From Oscillospiraceae bacterium (GTDB lineage Bacteria > Bacillota > Clostridia > Oscillospirales > Oscillospiraceae): a stretch of DNA of 37,462 nt. Every line of letters begins with the position of its first letter. Within the stretch, counting starts at the first letter, position 1. The translations under genes were made by a program, and so were the position numbers. Below, piece by piece: positions 1 through 10,002 of this stretch. A model generated the notes under the pieces. That model saw only the letters and a list, made by a program, of their open reading frames with translations, was not told the origin of the DNA and did no database searches. Location: the NCBI GenBank assembly GCA_017436785.1, contig JAFSCK010000052.1:1-37462 (forward strand), in the 5' to 3' direction.

Positions 1-981
1 AAGGCCGGCGAAGTCGACGTCTGCCAGCAGTTCATCGGCAACATCCAGAACCTGTGGCTGGAGGACGGCCTGCCCATCTCCACCTTCTACGAAGAAGCTC
101 CCTACGGCGTCTGCCTGACTATGCCCACCGCATGGTACAACATGAACCTGCCCGTTCTGGCCGAGAATCCCGCTCTGCGTAAGGCCATCGCCATGGCTGT
201 TGACTATGACTCCATCATCGCCAACGCTATGACCAACCAGTCCCCCTCCTTCTCCGATGTACCTCGTTCTCTGTTCAACCCCACCGCCGGTGAGCAGGCT
301 ATGTACGACCAGGCTGCAGTTGCTGATCTGCAGTGGGCCGGCATGGACTACGAAGGCGCCAACAAGCTGCTGGATGACGCAGGTCTGCTGGACAACGACG
401 GCGACGGCTGGCGTGAATACAACGGTGAAAAGATCTCTCTGAACGCTGTCTGCCCCAACGGCTGGACTGACTGGCAGGCTTCCATGGAGCTGGTCGCAGC
501 AGCTGGTGAGAACATCGGCGTTGAGATCACCACCCTGTACCCCGAGTACTCCATCTATCAGACCGTCTTCACCGATCCCGCTCAGGTCGAGTACGCCATC
601 TTCATGTGGTCTCCCGAGGCTGCTTCTCCCTCCAACCCCTGGACCCGTGTCAACCAGTTCATGGGCAAGGACTATGTTGGTGTTTCCAACAACTGGTCCG
701 GCAACTGGGGCCAGTACGTCAACGACGAGGCTGACGCTCTGATCAAGAAGATTCCTCTGACCACCGACGAGGCTGAACTGAAGGCACTGTACACCGAGCT
801 GACCAAGATCTACCTGACCGAGGTTCCCAGCTTCTCCCTGATGTACCGTCCCTCCGTCTTCCACGCTGTTAACGAATCTGTCTGGACCAACTTCCCCTCC
901 GAAGACAACGGCATTCCTCCCATGGACTGCACCGATGGCTACGGCATCGCTGCTCTGTACGCACTGGAACTGGTCGGCTAA
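1..981 (+). CDS. ABC transporter substrate-binding protein, family 5 (3' part)
   Basis: The reading frame is open from base 1 to the TAA at 979-981, so only the C-terminal 326 residues are visible and the signal peptide and start lie outside. The visible part matches the C-terminal lobe of the oligopeptide/dipeptide-type binding proteins (SBP_bac_5): a stretch around NPALRKAIAMAVDYD, then the two-residue-per-turn pattern of a product-like AGLLDNDGDGWREYNGEKI segment that is usual in this family. It is followed by permease and ATPase genes of the same transporter class and by beta-glucan enzymes. Opp-type binding proteins that carry cello-oligosaccharides are established in Thermotoga and Pyrococcus, so a beta-glucoside ligand is a reasonable inference. 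A peptide ligand cannot be excluded from sequence alone. Confidence 0.9.
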   Translation, partial: KAGEVDVCQQFIGNIQNLWLEDGLPISTFYEEAPYGVCLTMPTAWYNMNLPVLAENPALRKAIAMAVDYDSIIANAMTNQSPSFSDVPRSLFNPTAGEQAMYDQAAVADLQWAGMDYEGANKLLDDAGLLDNDGDGWREYNGEKISLNAVCPNGWTDWQASMELVAAAGENIGVEITTLYPEYSIYQTVFTDPAQVEYAIFMWSPEAASPSNPWTRVNQFMGKDYVGVSNNWSGNWGQYVNDEADALIKKIPLTTDEAELKALYTELTKIYLTEVPSFSLMYRPSVFHAVNESVWTNFPSEDNGIPPMDCTDGYGIAALYALELVG

Positions 982-1016
982 TCGGATCCGTAACACAGGT
1001 TAAAACTTAACGCAGA

Positions 1017-1050
1017 GGCCATGCTCCCTCGTGGAGCATGGCCTTTCTTA
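1017..1050 (+). terminator. Intercistronic hairpin after the binding-protein gene
   Basis: A perfect 11-bp stem (GGCCATGCTCC, 1017-1027, with 1033-1043) closes a 5-base loop and is followed by TTTCTT. It sits between the binding-protein stop and the first permease. Such hairpins commonly let the binding protein be made in excess of the membrane components by partial termination and 3'-end protection. Confidence 0.75.
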
Positions 1051-1085
1051 AATTGAAGCCTCTAGAAAAGGAGGAATGGTGCCCC

Positions 1086-2090
1086 ATGAAAGGCTACCGT
1101 AAATATTTTGGTAAAAAAATTCTCTGGTTCGTCATCACCTTTGTTGTCGCTGTTTTTTTGAATTTCTTCCTGCCCCGGCTGATGCCTGCAGACCCTGTTG
1201 CGGCCATTACTGGCAAGCTCACCTCCGGTATTTCCGATGCCTCTGCCGTTCAGGAGGTCTACGAACGGTATGCCGAGGAATTTGGCACCAACAAGCCCAT
1301 CTGGGAGCAATTTGTGATCTTCTGCCAGAAGGCGGTCAAGGGTGACTTCGGCCTGTCCTTCAGCCAGTATCCCCGCAGCGTCAGTGATATCATCGGCAGC
1401 GCCATCGGCTGGACCATCGCTCTGCAGCTGCCCGCCATTCTGGTAGGCTGGCTTCTGGGCAATATTCTGGGCGCACTGGCCGCCTATCTGCGTAAAGGAT
1501 GGGACCGGGTCCTGCTTCCCACATCCCTGTTCCTGAGCAATGTGCCCGCCTTCGGTATGGCCGTGGTCCTGCTGGTGGTGTTCGGCGTTTATTTGAAGAT
1601 TGCACCCATCGCGGGTGGTTATGCATATGATATGATCCCCAACCTAAGCTGGAAATTTATCGCTTCCGTCATCAAGCACTATCAGCTGCCCTTCTGGTCC
1701 ATCGTTTTGGTGTCCATTGGCGGTCAGGCTGTGGGCATGCGTTCCATGTCCATTTATGAGCTGAATGCGGACTACGTAAAATACGCCCGGTTTCTGGGTA
1801 TCAAGGACAGCAAGATCGTCGGCTATGTGTTCCGCAATGCCATGCTGCCTCAGGTCACCGGTCTGGCGCTGTCCATCGGCACCATGATCGGCGGCGCACT
1901 GGTAGCGGAGATCATTTTCTCCTATCCCGGTCTGGGCAGTGCCATGTATGCCGGTGTTACGGCTGCCGACTATCCGCTGATTTCTGCAACGACTCTGATC
2001 ATTACCCTGATGGTTCTGGTGGTTACGTTCCTGCTGGACATTATCTACGGCTTCATCGATCCCAGAGTCAAGGCTGCACAGTTTGACTGA
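1086..2090 (+). CDS. dppB: ABC transporter permease, DppB/OppB type
   Basis: 334 residues. The start is placed at ATG 1086 because AAAGGAGG (1067-1074) precedes it, and an earlier in-frame ATG at 1038 lies inside the terminator hairpin. The protein has the DppB layout: one N-terminal membrane helix (about residues 14-32), an extracytoplasmic segment of about 70 residues, then five more helices and the inner-membrane-component motif near [19 protein letters not shown], which couples to the ATPases. The C-terminus [11 protein letters not shown] is typical of the family. It would form the membrane channel with the next gene product. The name follows the family; the neighbours argue that the substrate is an oligosaccharide rather than a dipeptide. 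Confidence 0.9.
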   Translation: MKGYRKYFGKKILWFVITFVVAVFLNFFLPRLMPADPVAAITGKLTSGISDASAVQEVYERYAEEFGTNKPIWEQFVIFCQKAVKGDFGLSFSQYPRSVSDIIGSAIGWTIALQLPAILVGWLLGNILGALAAYLRKGWDRVLLPTSLFLSNVPAFGMAVVLLVVFGVYLKIAPIAGGYAYDMIPNLSWKFIASVIKHYQLPFWSIVLVSIGGQAVGMRSMSIYELNADYVKYARFLGIKDSKIVGYVFRNAMLPQVTGLALSIGTMIGGALVAEIIFSYPGLGSAMYAGVTAADYPLISATTLIITLMVLVVTFLLDIIYGFIDPRVKAAQFD

Positions 2091-2105
2091 TCGGAGGGAT
2101 CGCAC

Positions 2106-3353
2106 ATGAAAAATACATTGCGTCAAGTCTTCCATTCTCCGAAATTTGTAGCGGGCTTTTCCATCTTTATGGCCATCATCGCCATGATGATCCTCTATCC
2201 CCTGATAAATCCGGGCAATCCTCTGCAGCAGATCGGTGTCGGCACCTTTGCCAAGCCGGGCATCTATGTTTCCATGTATGATGCCACGAAGGTCTCCTAT
2301 GAGACCCTTCGTCTTCCCGATGCGGATGACAACCGCATTGCCTCCCATCTAAAGGATACAGACCGCGTTGCCATGGTCCGTTGGTTCAACACCATGGGCA
2401 TCGACACCACCGGGCTGGATGTTACCGATACGGATGCCCTGCTGGACCTGTGGAGCGAGCACTATGATGAATCCATAAAGCCCAAGGGCATGACCATGGC
2501 AGACAGAAATTATTTCAAGCGCCTGAACCGGGCACTGAAGGAGATTCGTTCTGCCGATACGGTCATTCTGGCGGATACCAACGAAGAAGGCGTGCTGGAG
2601 CAGACCGGAAAGATCTCCAAAACCGACTATGCCCGCGTGGGCAGTGTTGCCAATGTCAAACTGCTGCCGCTGGGTACCGATAACTTTGGCCGGGATGTGC
2701 TGAAGGAGCTGGTGTCCGCCACCGGCACCTCCATCCTGATCGGCATCATCGCCGGCACCGTCGCGACCCTCATCGGTCTGACCTTCGGTCTGCTGGCAGG
2801 CTATATCGGCGGTATCGTGGATGATCTTATCATGTTTATCACCAACATTTTCACCGTGATCCCCTCCTTCGTGCTGCTGATCCTCATTTCCTATTCCATC
2901 GGTCAGGAGCAGCGGGGCGCTGCGGTGGTGGCAGTGGTCATCGGCTTTACCAGCTGGACTTGGACCTGCCGAAGCGTTCGCTCTCAGGTCATCTCTCTGA
3001 GAAACCGGGACCATGTCAATCTTTCTAAGCTTTCCGGCCACAGCCTGCTGCGGATCGTTCTGACGGACATCCTTCCCTACATCGCATCCTATGTGGTCAT
3101 GGCCTTCATCCTTCAGGTCTCCTCCGGCATCCTTTCCGAAGCGCAGCTGTCCCTGCTGGGCTTGGGTCCCAGAACCACGGAGGTTCCCACACTGGGCCTG
3201 ATGATGAACTGGGCTATGCTCTACTCTGCCCACACCAACGGTTCCTGGTGGGCCTATTTCCCTGTGATCCTGACCATTACCCTCATCTCCTTCTCCCTGA
3301 ACCTGATGAACACCGGTCTGGACCAGGTATTCAATCCCACCCTGAGAGACTAA
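2106..3353 (+). CDS. dppC: ABC transporter permease, DppC/OppC type, with a large insertion
   Basis: 415 residues, against roughly 280-310 in ordinary DppC proteins. GGAGGG at 2094-2099 sets the ATG at 2106. After the first membrane helix (about residues 15-33) there is a hydrophilic stretch of some 130-150 residues (about 45-185) before the conserved [13 protein letters not shown] motif (about 187-199), which normally follows the first helix closely. The remaining helices and the coupling motif (around [20 protein letters not shown]) are intact, and no stop or frameshift interrupts the insertion. By topology the extra segment would lie outside the membrane, facing the binding protein. It has no resemblance I can name. 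It is the partner of the preceding permease. Confidence 0.88.
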   Translation: MKNTLRQVFHSPKFVAGFSIFMAIIAMMILYPLINPGNPLQQIGVGTFAKPGIYVSMYDATKVSYETLRLPDADDNRIASHLKDTDRVAMVRWFNTMGIDTTGLDVTDTDALLDLWSEHYDESIKPKGMTMADRNYFKRLNRALKEIRSADTVILADTNEEGVLEQTGKISKTDYARVGSVANVKLLPLGTDNFGRDVLKELVSATGTSILIGIIAGTVATLIGLTFGLLAGYIGGIVDDLIMFITNIFTVIPSFVLLILISYSIGQEQRGAAVVAVVIGFTSWTWTCRSVRSQVISLRNRDHVNLSKLSGHSLLRIVLTDILPYIASYVVMAFILQVSSGILSEAQLSLLGLGPRTTEVPTLGLMMNWAMLYSAHTNGSWWAYFPVILTITLISFSLNLMNTGLDQVFNPTLRD

Positions 3354-3363
3354 GGAGGACGCT

Positions 3364-4371
3364 ATGGGAAAGGTAATCTTAGAGGTTAAAAACCTCAAAA
3401 CCAAATATGTCACCCGTTTCCACGAGGACGTCTACGCGGTAGACGGCGTGTCCTTCACCATTGAGGAAGGAAAATCTCTGGGCATTGCCGGCGAATCCGG
3501 CTGCGGCAAGTCTACGCTGGCCCTGTCCCTGATGGGCTACTATTTCCCGCCCCTGCACTATATCAGCGGCGAGATCATCATCGACGGCAAGAACATCTCC
3601 GGCATGAAGCCCGACGATGTCCGCAAGACCATTCTGGGCTCGGAGATCGCCTATATCCCGCAGGCCGCCATGAATGCCCTGAATCCCACCCAGAAGATTA
3701 TCCGCTTCGTGGAGGATGTCATCCGGGCCCACGACCCTAAAGCCGACAAGAAGGAGATCCGCAAGCTGGCAGAGGCCCGCTTTGCAGAGCTCGGTCTTCC
3801 CGCCTCCGTGCTGGATAAGCACGCCGTGGAGCTGTCCGGCGGCATGAAGCAGCGTACCGTCATCGCCGTTTCCACGATCCTGAATCCCAAGGTCCTGATC
3901 GCAGATGAACCCTCCTCCGCGCTGGACGTTACCTCGCAGAAAATGGTCATTAAGATGATGCGCCAGCTGATGGAAAAGGGCTATGTCAAGGCCATGCTGT
4001 TCATCACCCACGAGCTGCCCCTGCTGTATAACGTCACCGACGACATCATGGTCATGTATGCAGGCCAGATCGTGGAAAAGGGCAGTGCAAAGGAGATGGT
4101 CTTCGATCCTACCCATCCCTACTCCCACGGCCTGATGAACTCCATTCTGGTCCCCGAAGAGGGCACCCGGGGCCACAAGCTCCCCGCCATCCCCGGTACA
4201 CCTCCCAACCTGAAGAAGCCCCCTGCTGGCTGCCGCTTCGCCGAGCGCTGCAAGTATGCCCGCCCCGAGTGCCGCTATACTGGCATCCCCGAAAAGAACT
4301 TCGGAGATGGCCGCATGTACCGGTGCCTGCTGGGTGTGGATGAACTGAAGGAGGTCTACAGCCATGAGTGA
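3364..4371 (+). CDS. dppD: ABC transporter ATPase, DppD/OppD type
   Basis: 335 residues, translated from ATG 3364 with AAGGAGG overlapping the previous stop. Walker A is GESGCGKST (residues 43-51), the signature is LSGGMKQR (from residue 157), and Walker B is VLIADEP with the acidic pair at D181-E182. The C-terminal oligo_HPY domain carries the cysteine set [14 protein letters not shown] plus a later RC, which in this subfamily can bind an Fe-S cluster. It energises the importer with the next gene product. The reading frame overlaps the next one by 8 bases, a sign of translational coupling. Confidence 0.93.
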   Translation: MGKVILEVKNLKTKYVTRFHEDVYAVDGVSFTIEEGKSLGIAGESGCGKSTLALSLMGYYFPPLHYISGEIIIDGKNISGMKPDDVRKTILGSEIAYIPQAAMNALNPTQKIIRFVEDVIRAHDPKADKKEIRKLAEARFAELGLPASVLDKHAVELSGGMKQRTVIAVSTILNPKVLIADEPSSALDVTSQKMVIKMMRQLMEKGYVKAMLFITHELPLLYNVTDDIMVMYAGQIVEKGSAKEMVFDPTHPYSHGLMNSILVPEEGTRGHKLPAIPGTPPNLKKPPAGCRFAERCKYARPECRYTGIPEKNFGDGRMYRCLLGVDELKEVYSHE

Positions 4372-5215
4372 AGATAGAATCGTAGCAAGCAAGGACTATA
4401 CCAATGCCCCTCTGTGCCTGTCGGGCCGGGGCGTTACCAAGGTCTTTGGCATGGGCGATAAGAAGACCGTTGCCGTTGACCATGTGGATTTTGATTTCCA
4501 TGTGGGCGAGTTCGTTTCCATCGTCGGCGAGTCCGGCTCCGGCAAGACGACACTGTCCAAAATGCTGCTGGGCCTGCTGAACCATACCGAGGGCGAGATC
4601 CTCTTCATGGGTCAGCCCCGGGACATTTCCTCCGGCAGAAAGAAAAAGGAATACTGGCAGGGCATTCAGGCCATCTTCCAGGACCCCTTCTCCTCCTTCA
4701 ATACCTTCCAAAAGATCGACAACGTGCTGCTGGACTGCATCCACATGCGCGGCGGCAAGCACCTGCCTAAGGAAAAGAAGATCGAAATGATGACAGAGGC
4801 CTGCTCCTTCGTCAACCTGAAATTCGCGGAGCTGACCAATAAGTATCCCTTCGAGCTGTCCGGCGGCCAGATGCAGCGTCTGATGATCGCCCGCATTTTC
4901 CTGCTGAAGCCCAAGATCCTGCTGGCCGACGAGCCCACCTCCATGGTGGATGCCTGCTCCCGTGCCACCATTTTGGATATGCTGCTGCAGCTCCGGGATG
5001 AGACCGGCATGACCATCATCTTCATCACCCACGACATCGGTCTGGCCTACTATATTTCCGATACCGTCTACATCATGGAGCACGGCAAGTTCGTGGAATT
5101 TGGCAAGGCAGATGAGGTCATCCTGAATCCTAAGGCCGCCTATACCAAACGCCTGATCAGCGACGTTCCCAAGATCCACGAGGAGTGGGATCTTTCTACC
5201 GTGGAACTGCTGTAA
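4364..5215 (+). CDS. dppF: ABC transporter ATPase, DppF/OppF type
   Basis: 283 residues. The start at ATG 4364 lies within the end of the preceding ATPase gene, with AAGGAGG at 4347-4353. Walker A is GESGSGKTT (residues 55-63), the signature is LSGGQMQR (from 165), and Walker B is [12 protein letters not shown]. The protein ends soon after the ATP-binding domain, without the cysteine-containing oligo_HPY tail seen in its partner; short DppF proteins of this kind are common in sugar-linked members of the family. No terminator or promoter separates it from the GH3 gene that starts 25 bases further on, which ties the transporter to the glycoside hydrolases in one transcript. Confidence 0.92.
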   Translation: MSEDRIVASKDYTNAPLCLSGRGVTKVFGMGDKKTVAVDHVDFDFHVGEFVSIVGESGSGKTTLSKMLLGLLNHTEGEILFMGQPRDISSGRKKKEYWQGIQAIFQDPFSSFNTFQKIDNVLLDCIHMRGGKHLPKEKKIEMMTEACSFVNLKFAELTNKYPFELSGGQMQRLMIARIFLLKPKILLADEPTSMVDACSRATILDMLLQLRDETGMTIIFITHDIGLAYYISDTVYIMEHGKFVEFGKADEVILNPKAAYTKRLISDVPKIHEEWDLSTVELL

Positions 5216-5240
5216 CACTTTTTGACAAGGAGCGACGATC

Positions 5241-7511
5241 ATGGATATTAAAGCGCTGATTTCTCAGATGACCCTTGAGGAGAAGTGCGGACTGCTGTCC
5301 GGTCATGATTTCTGGCACACCAAGCCCATCGAGCGCTTGGGGATTCCTGCCTGTATGGTTTCCGATGGTCCTCACGGCCTGCGCAAGCAGGATATGGAAG
5401 CTGACCATTTAGGCATGAACGACTCCATCGAAGCCGTCTGTATGCCCGCCGCCTGCGCCACTGCTGCCTCCTTCGACCGGGATCTGATCTACCGCATGGG
5501 CGAAGCCATCGGCAGCAGCTGCCAGCATGAACGCTTAAGCGTAGTGCTGGGCCCCGCCGTGAACATCAAGCGCAGCCCCCTGTGCGGCAGAAACTTTGAA
5601 TATTTCTCCGAGGACCCCTATCTGGCAGGTGAAATGTCTGCCTCCTTCATCAACGGTGTCCAGAGCAAAAATGTGGGCACCTCCATCAAGCACTTCGCCG
5701 CCAACAATCAGGAGCACCGGCGTATGAGCTCCTCCTCCAATGTGGACGAGCGGACGCTGCGGGAGATCTACTTCCCGGCCTTTGAGACCTCTGTGAAGAA
5801 GGCCCAGCCTTGGACGGTGATGTGCTCCTACAACCGGATCAACGGCGTTTACGCCTCGGAGGATCCTTGGCTCCTGACAGAGGTCCTTCGGGATGAATGG
5901 GGCTTCGAGGGCTATGTGGTCTCCGACTGGGGCGCAGTCTCTGACCGTGTAGAGGGCGTTGCCGCAGGTCTGGATCTGGAAATGCCCGCCTCCGGCGGCC
6001 ACAACGACCGCAAGGTCATGAAAGCCGTTCAGGACGGCCTCCTGCCCGAAGTCGTGGTCGATCAGGCTGTGGAGCGGATCCTGCGCATCAATTATAAGTA
6101 TCTGGAAAACGCCAAGCCCGAAACACCGTGGGATAAGGAAGCCGACCACCTGCTCTCCGCAAAGATTGCCGGGGACTGCATGGTCCTGCTGAAAAACAAC
6201 GGTGTTCTGCCCCTGAACAAGACAGACGATATCGCCTTCATCGGTGAATTTGCTGTCAAGCCCCGGTTCCAAGGCGGCGGCTCCAGCCACATCCATTGCT
6301 TTAAGACCACTTCCGCACTGGAAGCTGCGGAAGGCCTGCATATCACCTACGCACAGGGCTATTCCGTAAAGGATGACGTGGCCACGCCCGAAATGATCGC
6401 GGAGGCCGTGGAGGCTGCCCGGAACGCAAAGGTCGCAGTCATCTTCGCAGGTCTGCCCGATTCCTATGAGTCCGAGGGCTATGACCGGACCCACATGGGC
6501 ATGCCGCCCTGTCAGAACGCCCTGATCGAGGCCGTCGCAGCCGCCAACCCCAACACCGTGGTGGTGCTTCACAACGGTTCTCCTGTGGAAATGCCTTGGG
6601 TAGACAAGGTCGCCGCTGTGCTGGAGGCTTACTTAGGCGGTCAGGCAGTGGGCATTGCCACAGTCAACGTGCTCTTCGGCGATGTCAATCCCTGCGGCCG
6701 CCTGCCGGAGACCTTCCCCAAGAAGCTCTCGGACAATCCCTCCTACCTGTACTACGGCGGCGAAGGCAATGAGGCCGACTACCGGGAAGGCATCTTCGTA
6801 GGCTACCGCTACTATGACAAGAAGGATATGGAGGTCCTCTTCCCCTTCGGTCACGGTTTGAGCTATACCACCTTTGCCTACTCCAACCTGCGGCTGAGCG
6901 CATCCGAGATCACAGATCAGGATACGCTGACCGCCACCGTTACGGTGAAGAACACCGGCCTGCGCGCAGGCAAAACCGTCGTGCAGCTTTACACCGGGCG
7001 CAAGCAGTCTGACGCTGTGATCCGGGCAGACCGGGAGCTGAAGGGCTTTGAAAAAGTGGAGCTTCAGCCCGGTGAGGAGAAGGACGTTTCCTTCCTGCTG
7101 GATAAGCGTTCCTTCGCCTACTGGAACGATGAGATCGGCGACTGGCATGTGGAATCCGGCCGCTACAACATTGAGATCGGTCAGTCCTCCCGGGATCTGG
7201 TCCTCAGTGCAGGTGTTGAGATCCGCTCCACCGTGAAGATCCCCACCTATTACACCATGGACACCATTTTCATGGATCTGATGGCAGATCCCGCTGCAGT
7301 GGAAGCACTGGGTCCCATTCTGGATGCCATTAAAAAGGCCCTGACCCCCGGCAGTGAGGATACCTCCGAAGCTGCTGCCGAGGCCATCACCGCGGAGATG
7401 AATCTGGCCATGATGAACTACATGCCTCTGCGGGGCATCCTGTCCTTCGGCGGCGGTGCCATTCCCCCGGAGGCTGTGGAAGCCATCCTTGACAAGCTGA
7501 ATAACGCATAA
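5241..7511 (+). CDS. Beta-glucosidase, glycoside hydrolase family 3
   Basis: 756 residues with AAGGAG at 5227-5232 before ATG 5241. There is no signal peptide, so it acts in the cytoplasm on imported sugars. The GH3 N-terminal barrel shows the substrate-binding KH at 150-151 and the nucleophile aspartate D229 in GYVVSDWGAVSDR. The GH3 C-terminal alpha/beta domain follows (about 310-540), then a fibronectin-III-like domain (about 585-660) and a C-terminal extension of about 85 residues rich in Ala/Met, as seen in clostridial relatives. Its expected reaction is removal of terminal non-reducing beta-D-glucose. Position between the transporter and cellobiose phosphorylase supports a beta-glucan role; beta-xylosidase activity is possible within this family. 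Confidence 0.93.
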   Translation: MDIKALISQMTLEEKCGLLSGHDFWHTKPIERLGIPACMVSDGPHGLRKQDMEADHLGMNDSIEAVCMPAACATAASFDRDLIYRMGEAIGSSCQHERLSVVLGPAVNIKRSPLCGRNFEYFSEDPYLAGEMSASFINGVQSKNVGTSIKHFAANNQEHRRMSSSSNVDERTLREIYFPAFETSVKKAQPWTVMCSYNRINGVYASEDPWLLTEVLRDEWGFEGYVVSDWGAVSDRVEGVAAGLDLEMPASGGHNDRKVMKAVQDGLLPEVVVDQAVERILRINYKYLENAKPETPWDKEADHLLSAKIAGDCMVLLKNNGVLPLNKTDDIAFIGEFAVKPRFQGGGSSHIHCFKTTSALEAAEGLHITYAQGYSVKDDVATPEMIAEAVEAARNAKVAVIFAGLPDSYESEGYDRTHMGMPPCQNALIEAVAAANPNTVVVLHNGSPVEMPWVDKVAAVLEAYLGGQAVGIATVNVLFGDVNPCGRLPETFPKKLSDNPSYLYYGGEGNEADYREGIFVGYRYYDKKDMEVLFPFGHGLSYTTFAYSNLRLSASEITDQDTLTATVTVKNTGLRAGKTVVQLYTGRKQSDAVIRADRELKGFEKVELQPGEEKDVSFLLDKRSFAYWNDEIGDWHVESGRYNIEIGQSSRDLVLSAGVEIRSTVKIPTYYTMDTIFMDLMADPAAVEALGPILDAIKKALTPGSEDTSEAAAEAITAEMNLAMMNYMPLRGILSFGGGAIPPEAVEAILDKLNNA

Positions 7512-7524
7512 TACCCATCCAGTC

Positions 7525-7554
7525 CGGAGGGCCCTCCGGGGCCCTCCGTTTGTT
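7525..7554 (+). terminator. Intercistronic hairpin between GH3 and GH94 genes
   Basis: A 10-bp GC-rich stem (CGGAGGGCCC, 7525-7534, with 7539-7548) with a four-base loop and a short TTTGTT tail. Both flanking genes point the same way and the next gene has no visible promoter, so partial termination or RNA processing is more likely than a full stop. Confidence 0.65.
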
Positions 7555-7581
7555 ACCAACCCCCTTTCCGGAGGATAGAAT

Positions 7582-10002
7582 ATGCAGTATGGATATTTTG
7601 ACGATAAAAAACGAGAATATGTGATCGAAACCCCCGCAACGCCCCTGCCATGGATCAATTATTTGGGCAGTCAGGAGTTCTTCTCTCTGATCAGCAACAC
7701 GGCTGGCGGCTACTGCTTCTACCGGGACGCAAAGCTTCAGCGGCTGCTGCGCTACCGCTATAACAACGTTCCCGCGGATGTGGGCGGACGATTTTTCTAT
7801 ATCAAAGAGCACGGCAAGGCCCCTTGGAGCCCCACCTTCCATCCCATGGATGTGGAGCTGGACCGCTACCGCTGCCGTCACGGCATGGGATATACGGTTT
7901 TTGAGACGGCTAAGGACGGTCTTGCCGCGGAGCTGACCTTCTTCGTTCCCATCGGAGAAAACTGCGAGGTCCAGCGTGTGGTCCTGAAAAATGAAACAAC
8001 GGAAGAAAAAAGCCTGCGTCTGACCGCCGCAGTGGAGTGGTGCCTGTGGAACACCGTGGACGACTCCACCAATTTCCAGCGGAACCTGAACATCGGTGAA
8101 CTGGAAGTGGAGGGCAGTGTCATCTACCACAAGACCGAGTACCGGGAACGCCGGGACCATTACGCCTACTACGGGGTCAACGCTCCCATCGCAGGCTTTG
8201 ACACCGACCGGGATTTCTTCTTGGGACGCTTCGGTAATTTCGGAAAGCCGCAGGCCATCCTGACCGGCAGGACCGGCGATTTTGTGGCCCACGGCGGCGC
8301 GCCCATGGCTGCTCTTGCACTGGATGTGACCTTGGCCCCGGGAGAACAAACCTGCTTCCTCTTCGTTCTGGGCTACAGTCAGAATCCCCGAGACCAGAAA
8401 TTCCTCTCCCCCGGCATTATCCGCAAGGACACCGCCTACCGGGTACTGGAGAAATTCTCCACAAATGAAGCCGTGGATGCCGCGCTTGCAGAGCTTGCCG
8501 CTTACTGGGCAGACCTGCTGAGCATCTACACGCTGGAAAGCGCTGACAAAAAGCTGGACCGGATGGTCAACATCTGGCATCAGTATCAGTGCATGGTCAC
8601 CTTCAACATGAGCCGCAGCGCCAGCTATTTTGAATCCGGCACCGGCCGCGGCATGGGCTTCCGGGATTCCTGTCAGGACCTGCTGGGCTTCGTCCACATG
8701 GCACCGGAGCGCGCCCGGGAGCGGATCATCGATATCGCCTCCATCCAGTGGGCTGACGGCTCTACCTATCACCAGTATCAGCCTCTGACCAAGCGGGGAA
8801 ACAACGACGTGGGCAGCGGCTTCAATGACGACCCCCTGTGGCTGGTGGCCTGTACCTACGCCTACCTCTGCGAGACCGGCGACTGGTCCATTCTGGAGCA
8901 TCCTACGCCTTTTGACAACGTTCCCGGCAGCGAAGCGCCGCTGATGGAGCATCTGCGCCGCAGCGTCCGCTACACCATGACCCACAAGGGTCCCCACGAT
9001 CTGCCGCTGATCGGCCGGGCAGACTGGAACGACTGCCTGAACCTGAACTGCTTCTCGGAAGAGCCCGGTGAAAGCTTCCAGACCACCGGTCCCAGCGAAG
9101 GTCCCGTAGCCGAGTCCGTGTTCATTGCCGGCATGTTTGTGCTTTACGGCGGGCAATACGCCGAGCTGTGCCGCAGACTGGGACTGGATGCAGAGGCAGC
9201 AGAGGTGGAGGCCGCCATTGCACAGATGACTGCCGCCGTCAAGACCGCAGGCTGGGACGGACAGTGGTTCCTCCGCGCTTACGACGCTTATTCCGATCCT
9301 GTGGGCAGCCACACCTGCGAGGAGGGCCAGATCTTCATTGAGCCGCAGGGCATGTGCGTCATGGCCGGCATCGGCGCAGAGGATGGAAAGGCCATCCAGG
9401 CGCTGGATTCCGTCCGGGAGCGGCTGCTGGGCAAATACGGCGTAGAATTGCTGGCTCCCTGCTACACGGTTTACCACAAGGAGCTGGGCGAGATCACCAG
9501 CTATCCCCCCGGCTATAAGGAAAACGGTTCCATCTTCTGCCATAACAATCCTTGGATCTCCATTGCGGAAACGGTAATGGGCCGGGGCGACAATGCCTTC
9601 GATATTTACAAGCACACCTGTCCCGTCTATCAGGAGGAGGACAGCGATATCCGCCGGGTAGAGCCCTATGTCTATGCCCAGACCGTAGCTGCCCGGGCCT
9701 CCTTCGACGAAGGTGCCGCCCGAAACAGCTGGCTCACCGGCACCGCTGCTTGGACCTTCGTCAATATCAGCCAATATATTCTGGGCATCAAGCCCTCTCT
9801 TGACGGACTGGCGGTCGATCCCTGTCTCCCGCAGGAGCTGCAGGAATACTCCGTCATCCGCCGCTACCGTGGTGCAATCTACCACATCCATGTGAAGCAG
9901 ACCGGCACTCCCGGCCTGTGGGTGGATGGCGCCGCTGTAGACGGAAGCTGCATTCCCCTTCACGAGGATAAGCGCGAATATCATGTGGAGGTAACGGTAT
10001 GA
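7582..10002 (+). CDS. cbp: Cellobiose phosphorylase, glycoside hydrolase family 94
   Basis: 806 residues, start ATG 7582 after GGAGG. From the first residues (YGYFDDKKREYVI, PWINYLG, SNTAGGYCFYRDA) through WHQYQCMVTFNMSRSAS and GRGMGFRDSCQD, the protein follows the clostridial cellobiose phosphorylases (about 811 residues) nearly without gaps. The segment GRADWNDCLN holds the expected catalytic acid, probably D484. The enzyme splits cellobiose with phosphate into glucose 1-phosphate and glucose in the cytoplasm, saving one ATP per disaccharide. The neighbouring GH3 and GH1 enzymes offer parallel hydrolysis. Specificity for cellobiose over longer cellodextrins rests on similarity to the short cellobiose enzymes rather than the roughly 1000-residue cellodextrin phosphorylases. 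Confidence 0.93.
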   Translation: MQYGYFDDKKREYVIETPATPLPWINYLGSQEFFSLISNTAGGYCFYRDAKLQRLLRYRYNNVPADVGGRFFYIKEHGKAPWSPTFHPMDVELDRYRCRHGMGYTVFETAKDGLAAELTFFVPIGENCEVQRVVLKNETTEEKSLRLTAAVEWCLWNTVDDSTNFQRNLNIGELEVEGSVIYHKTEYRERRDHYAYYGVNAPIAGFDTDRDFFLGRFGNFGKPQAILTGRTGDFVAHGGAPMAALALDVTLAPGEQTCFLFVLGYSQNPRDQKFLSPGIIRKDTAYRVLEKFSTNEAVDAALAELAAYWADLLSIYTLESADKKLDRMVNIWHQYQCMVTFNMSRSASYFESGTGRGMGFRDSCQDLLGFVHMAPERARERIIDIASIQWADGSTYHQYQPLTKRGNNDVGSGFNDDPLWLVACTYAYLCETGDWSILEHPTPFDNVPGSEAPLMEHLRRSVRYTMTHKGPHDLPLIGRADWNDCLNLNCFSEEPGESFQTTGPSEGPVAESVFIAGMFVLYGGQYAELCRRLGLDAEAAEVEAAIAQMTAAVKTAGWDGQWFLRAYDAYSDPVGSHTCEEGQIFIEPQGMCVMAGIGAEDGKAIQALDSVRERLLGKYGVELLAPCYTVYHKELGEITSYPPGYKENGSIFCHNNPWISIAETVMGRGDNAFDIYKHTCPVYQEEDSDIRRVEPYVYAQTVAARASFDEGAARNSWLTGTAAWTFVNISQYILGIKPSLDGLAVDPCLPQELQEYSVIRRYRGAIYHIHVKQTGTPGLWVDGAAVDGSCIPLHEDKREYHVEVTV

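Noticed and set aside
1038-1085. Upstream in-frame ATG for the first permease
   Set aside because: It lies inside the terminator hairpin and has no ribosome-binding site; ATG 1086 has a strong one.
2235-2665. Frameshift or gene fusion as explanation of the long DppC
   Set aside because: A single uninterrupted frame with normal start and both conserved ends; the extra part resembles no separate gene.
7387-9984. Very long open frame of 865 codons on the minus strand opposite the GH94 gene
   Set aside because: It is antisense to a gene with complete family motifs, has low-complexity Gly/Val/His-rich composition and arises from the strong third-position GC bias. The same holds for 20265-22145 (+), 27582-28769 (+) and 2349-3413 (-).
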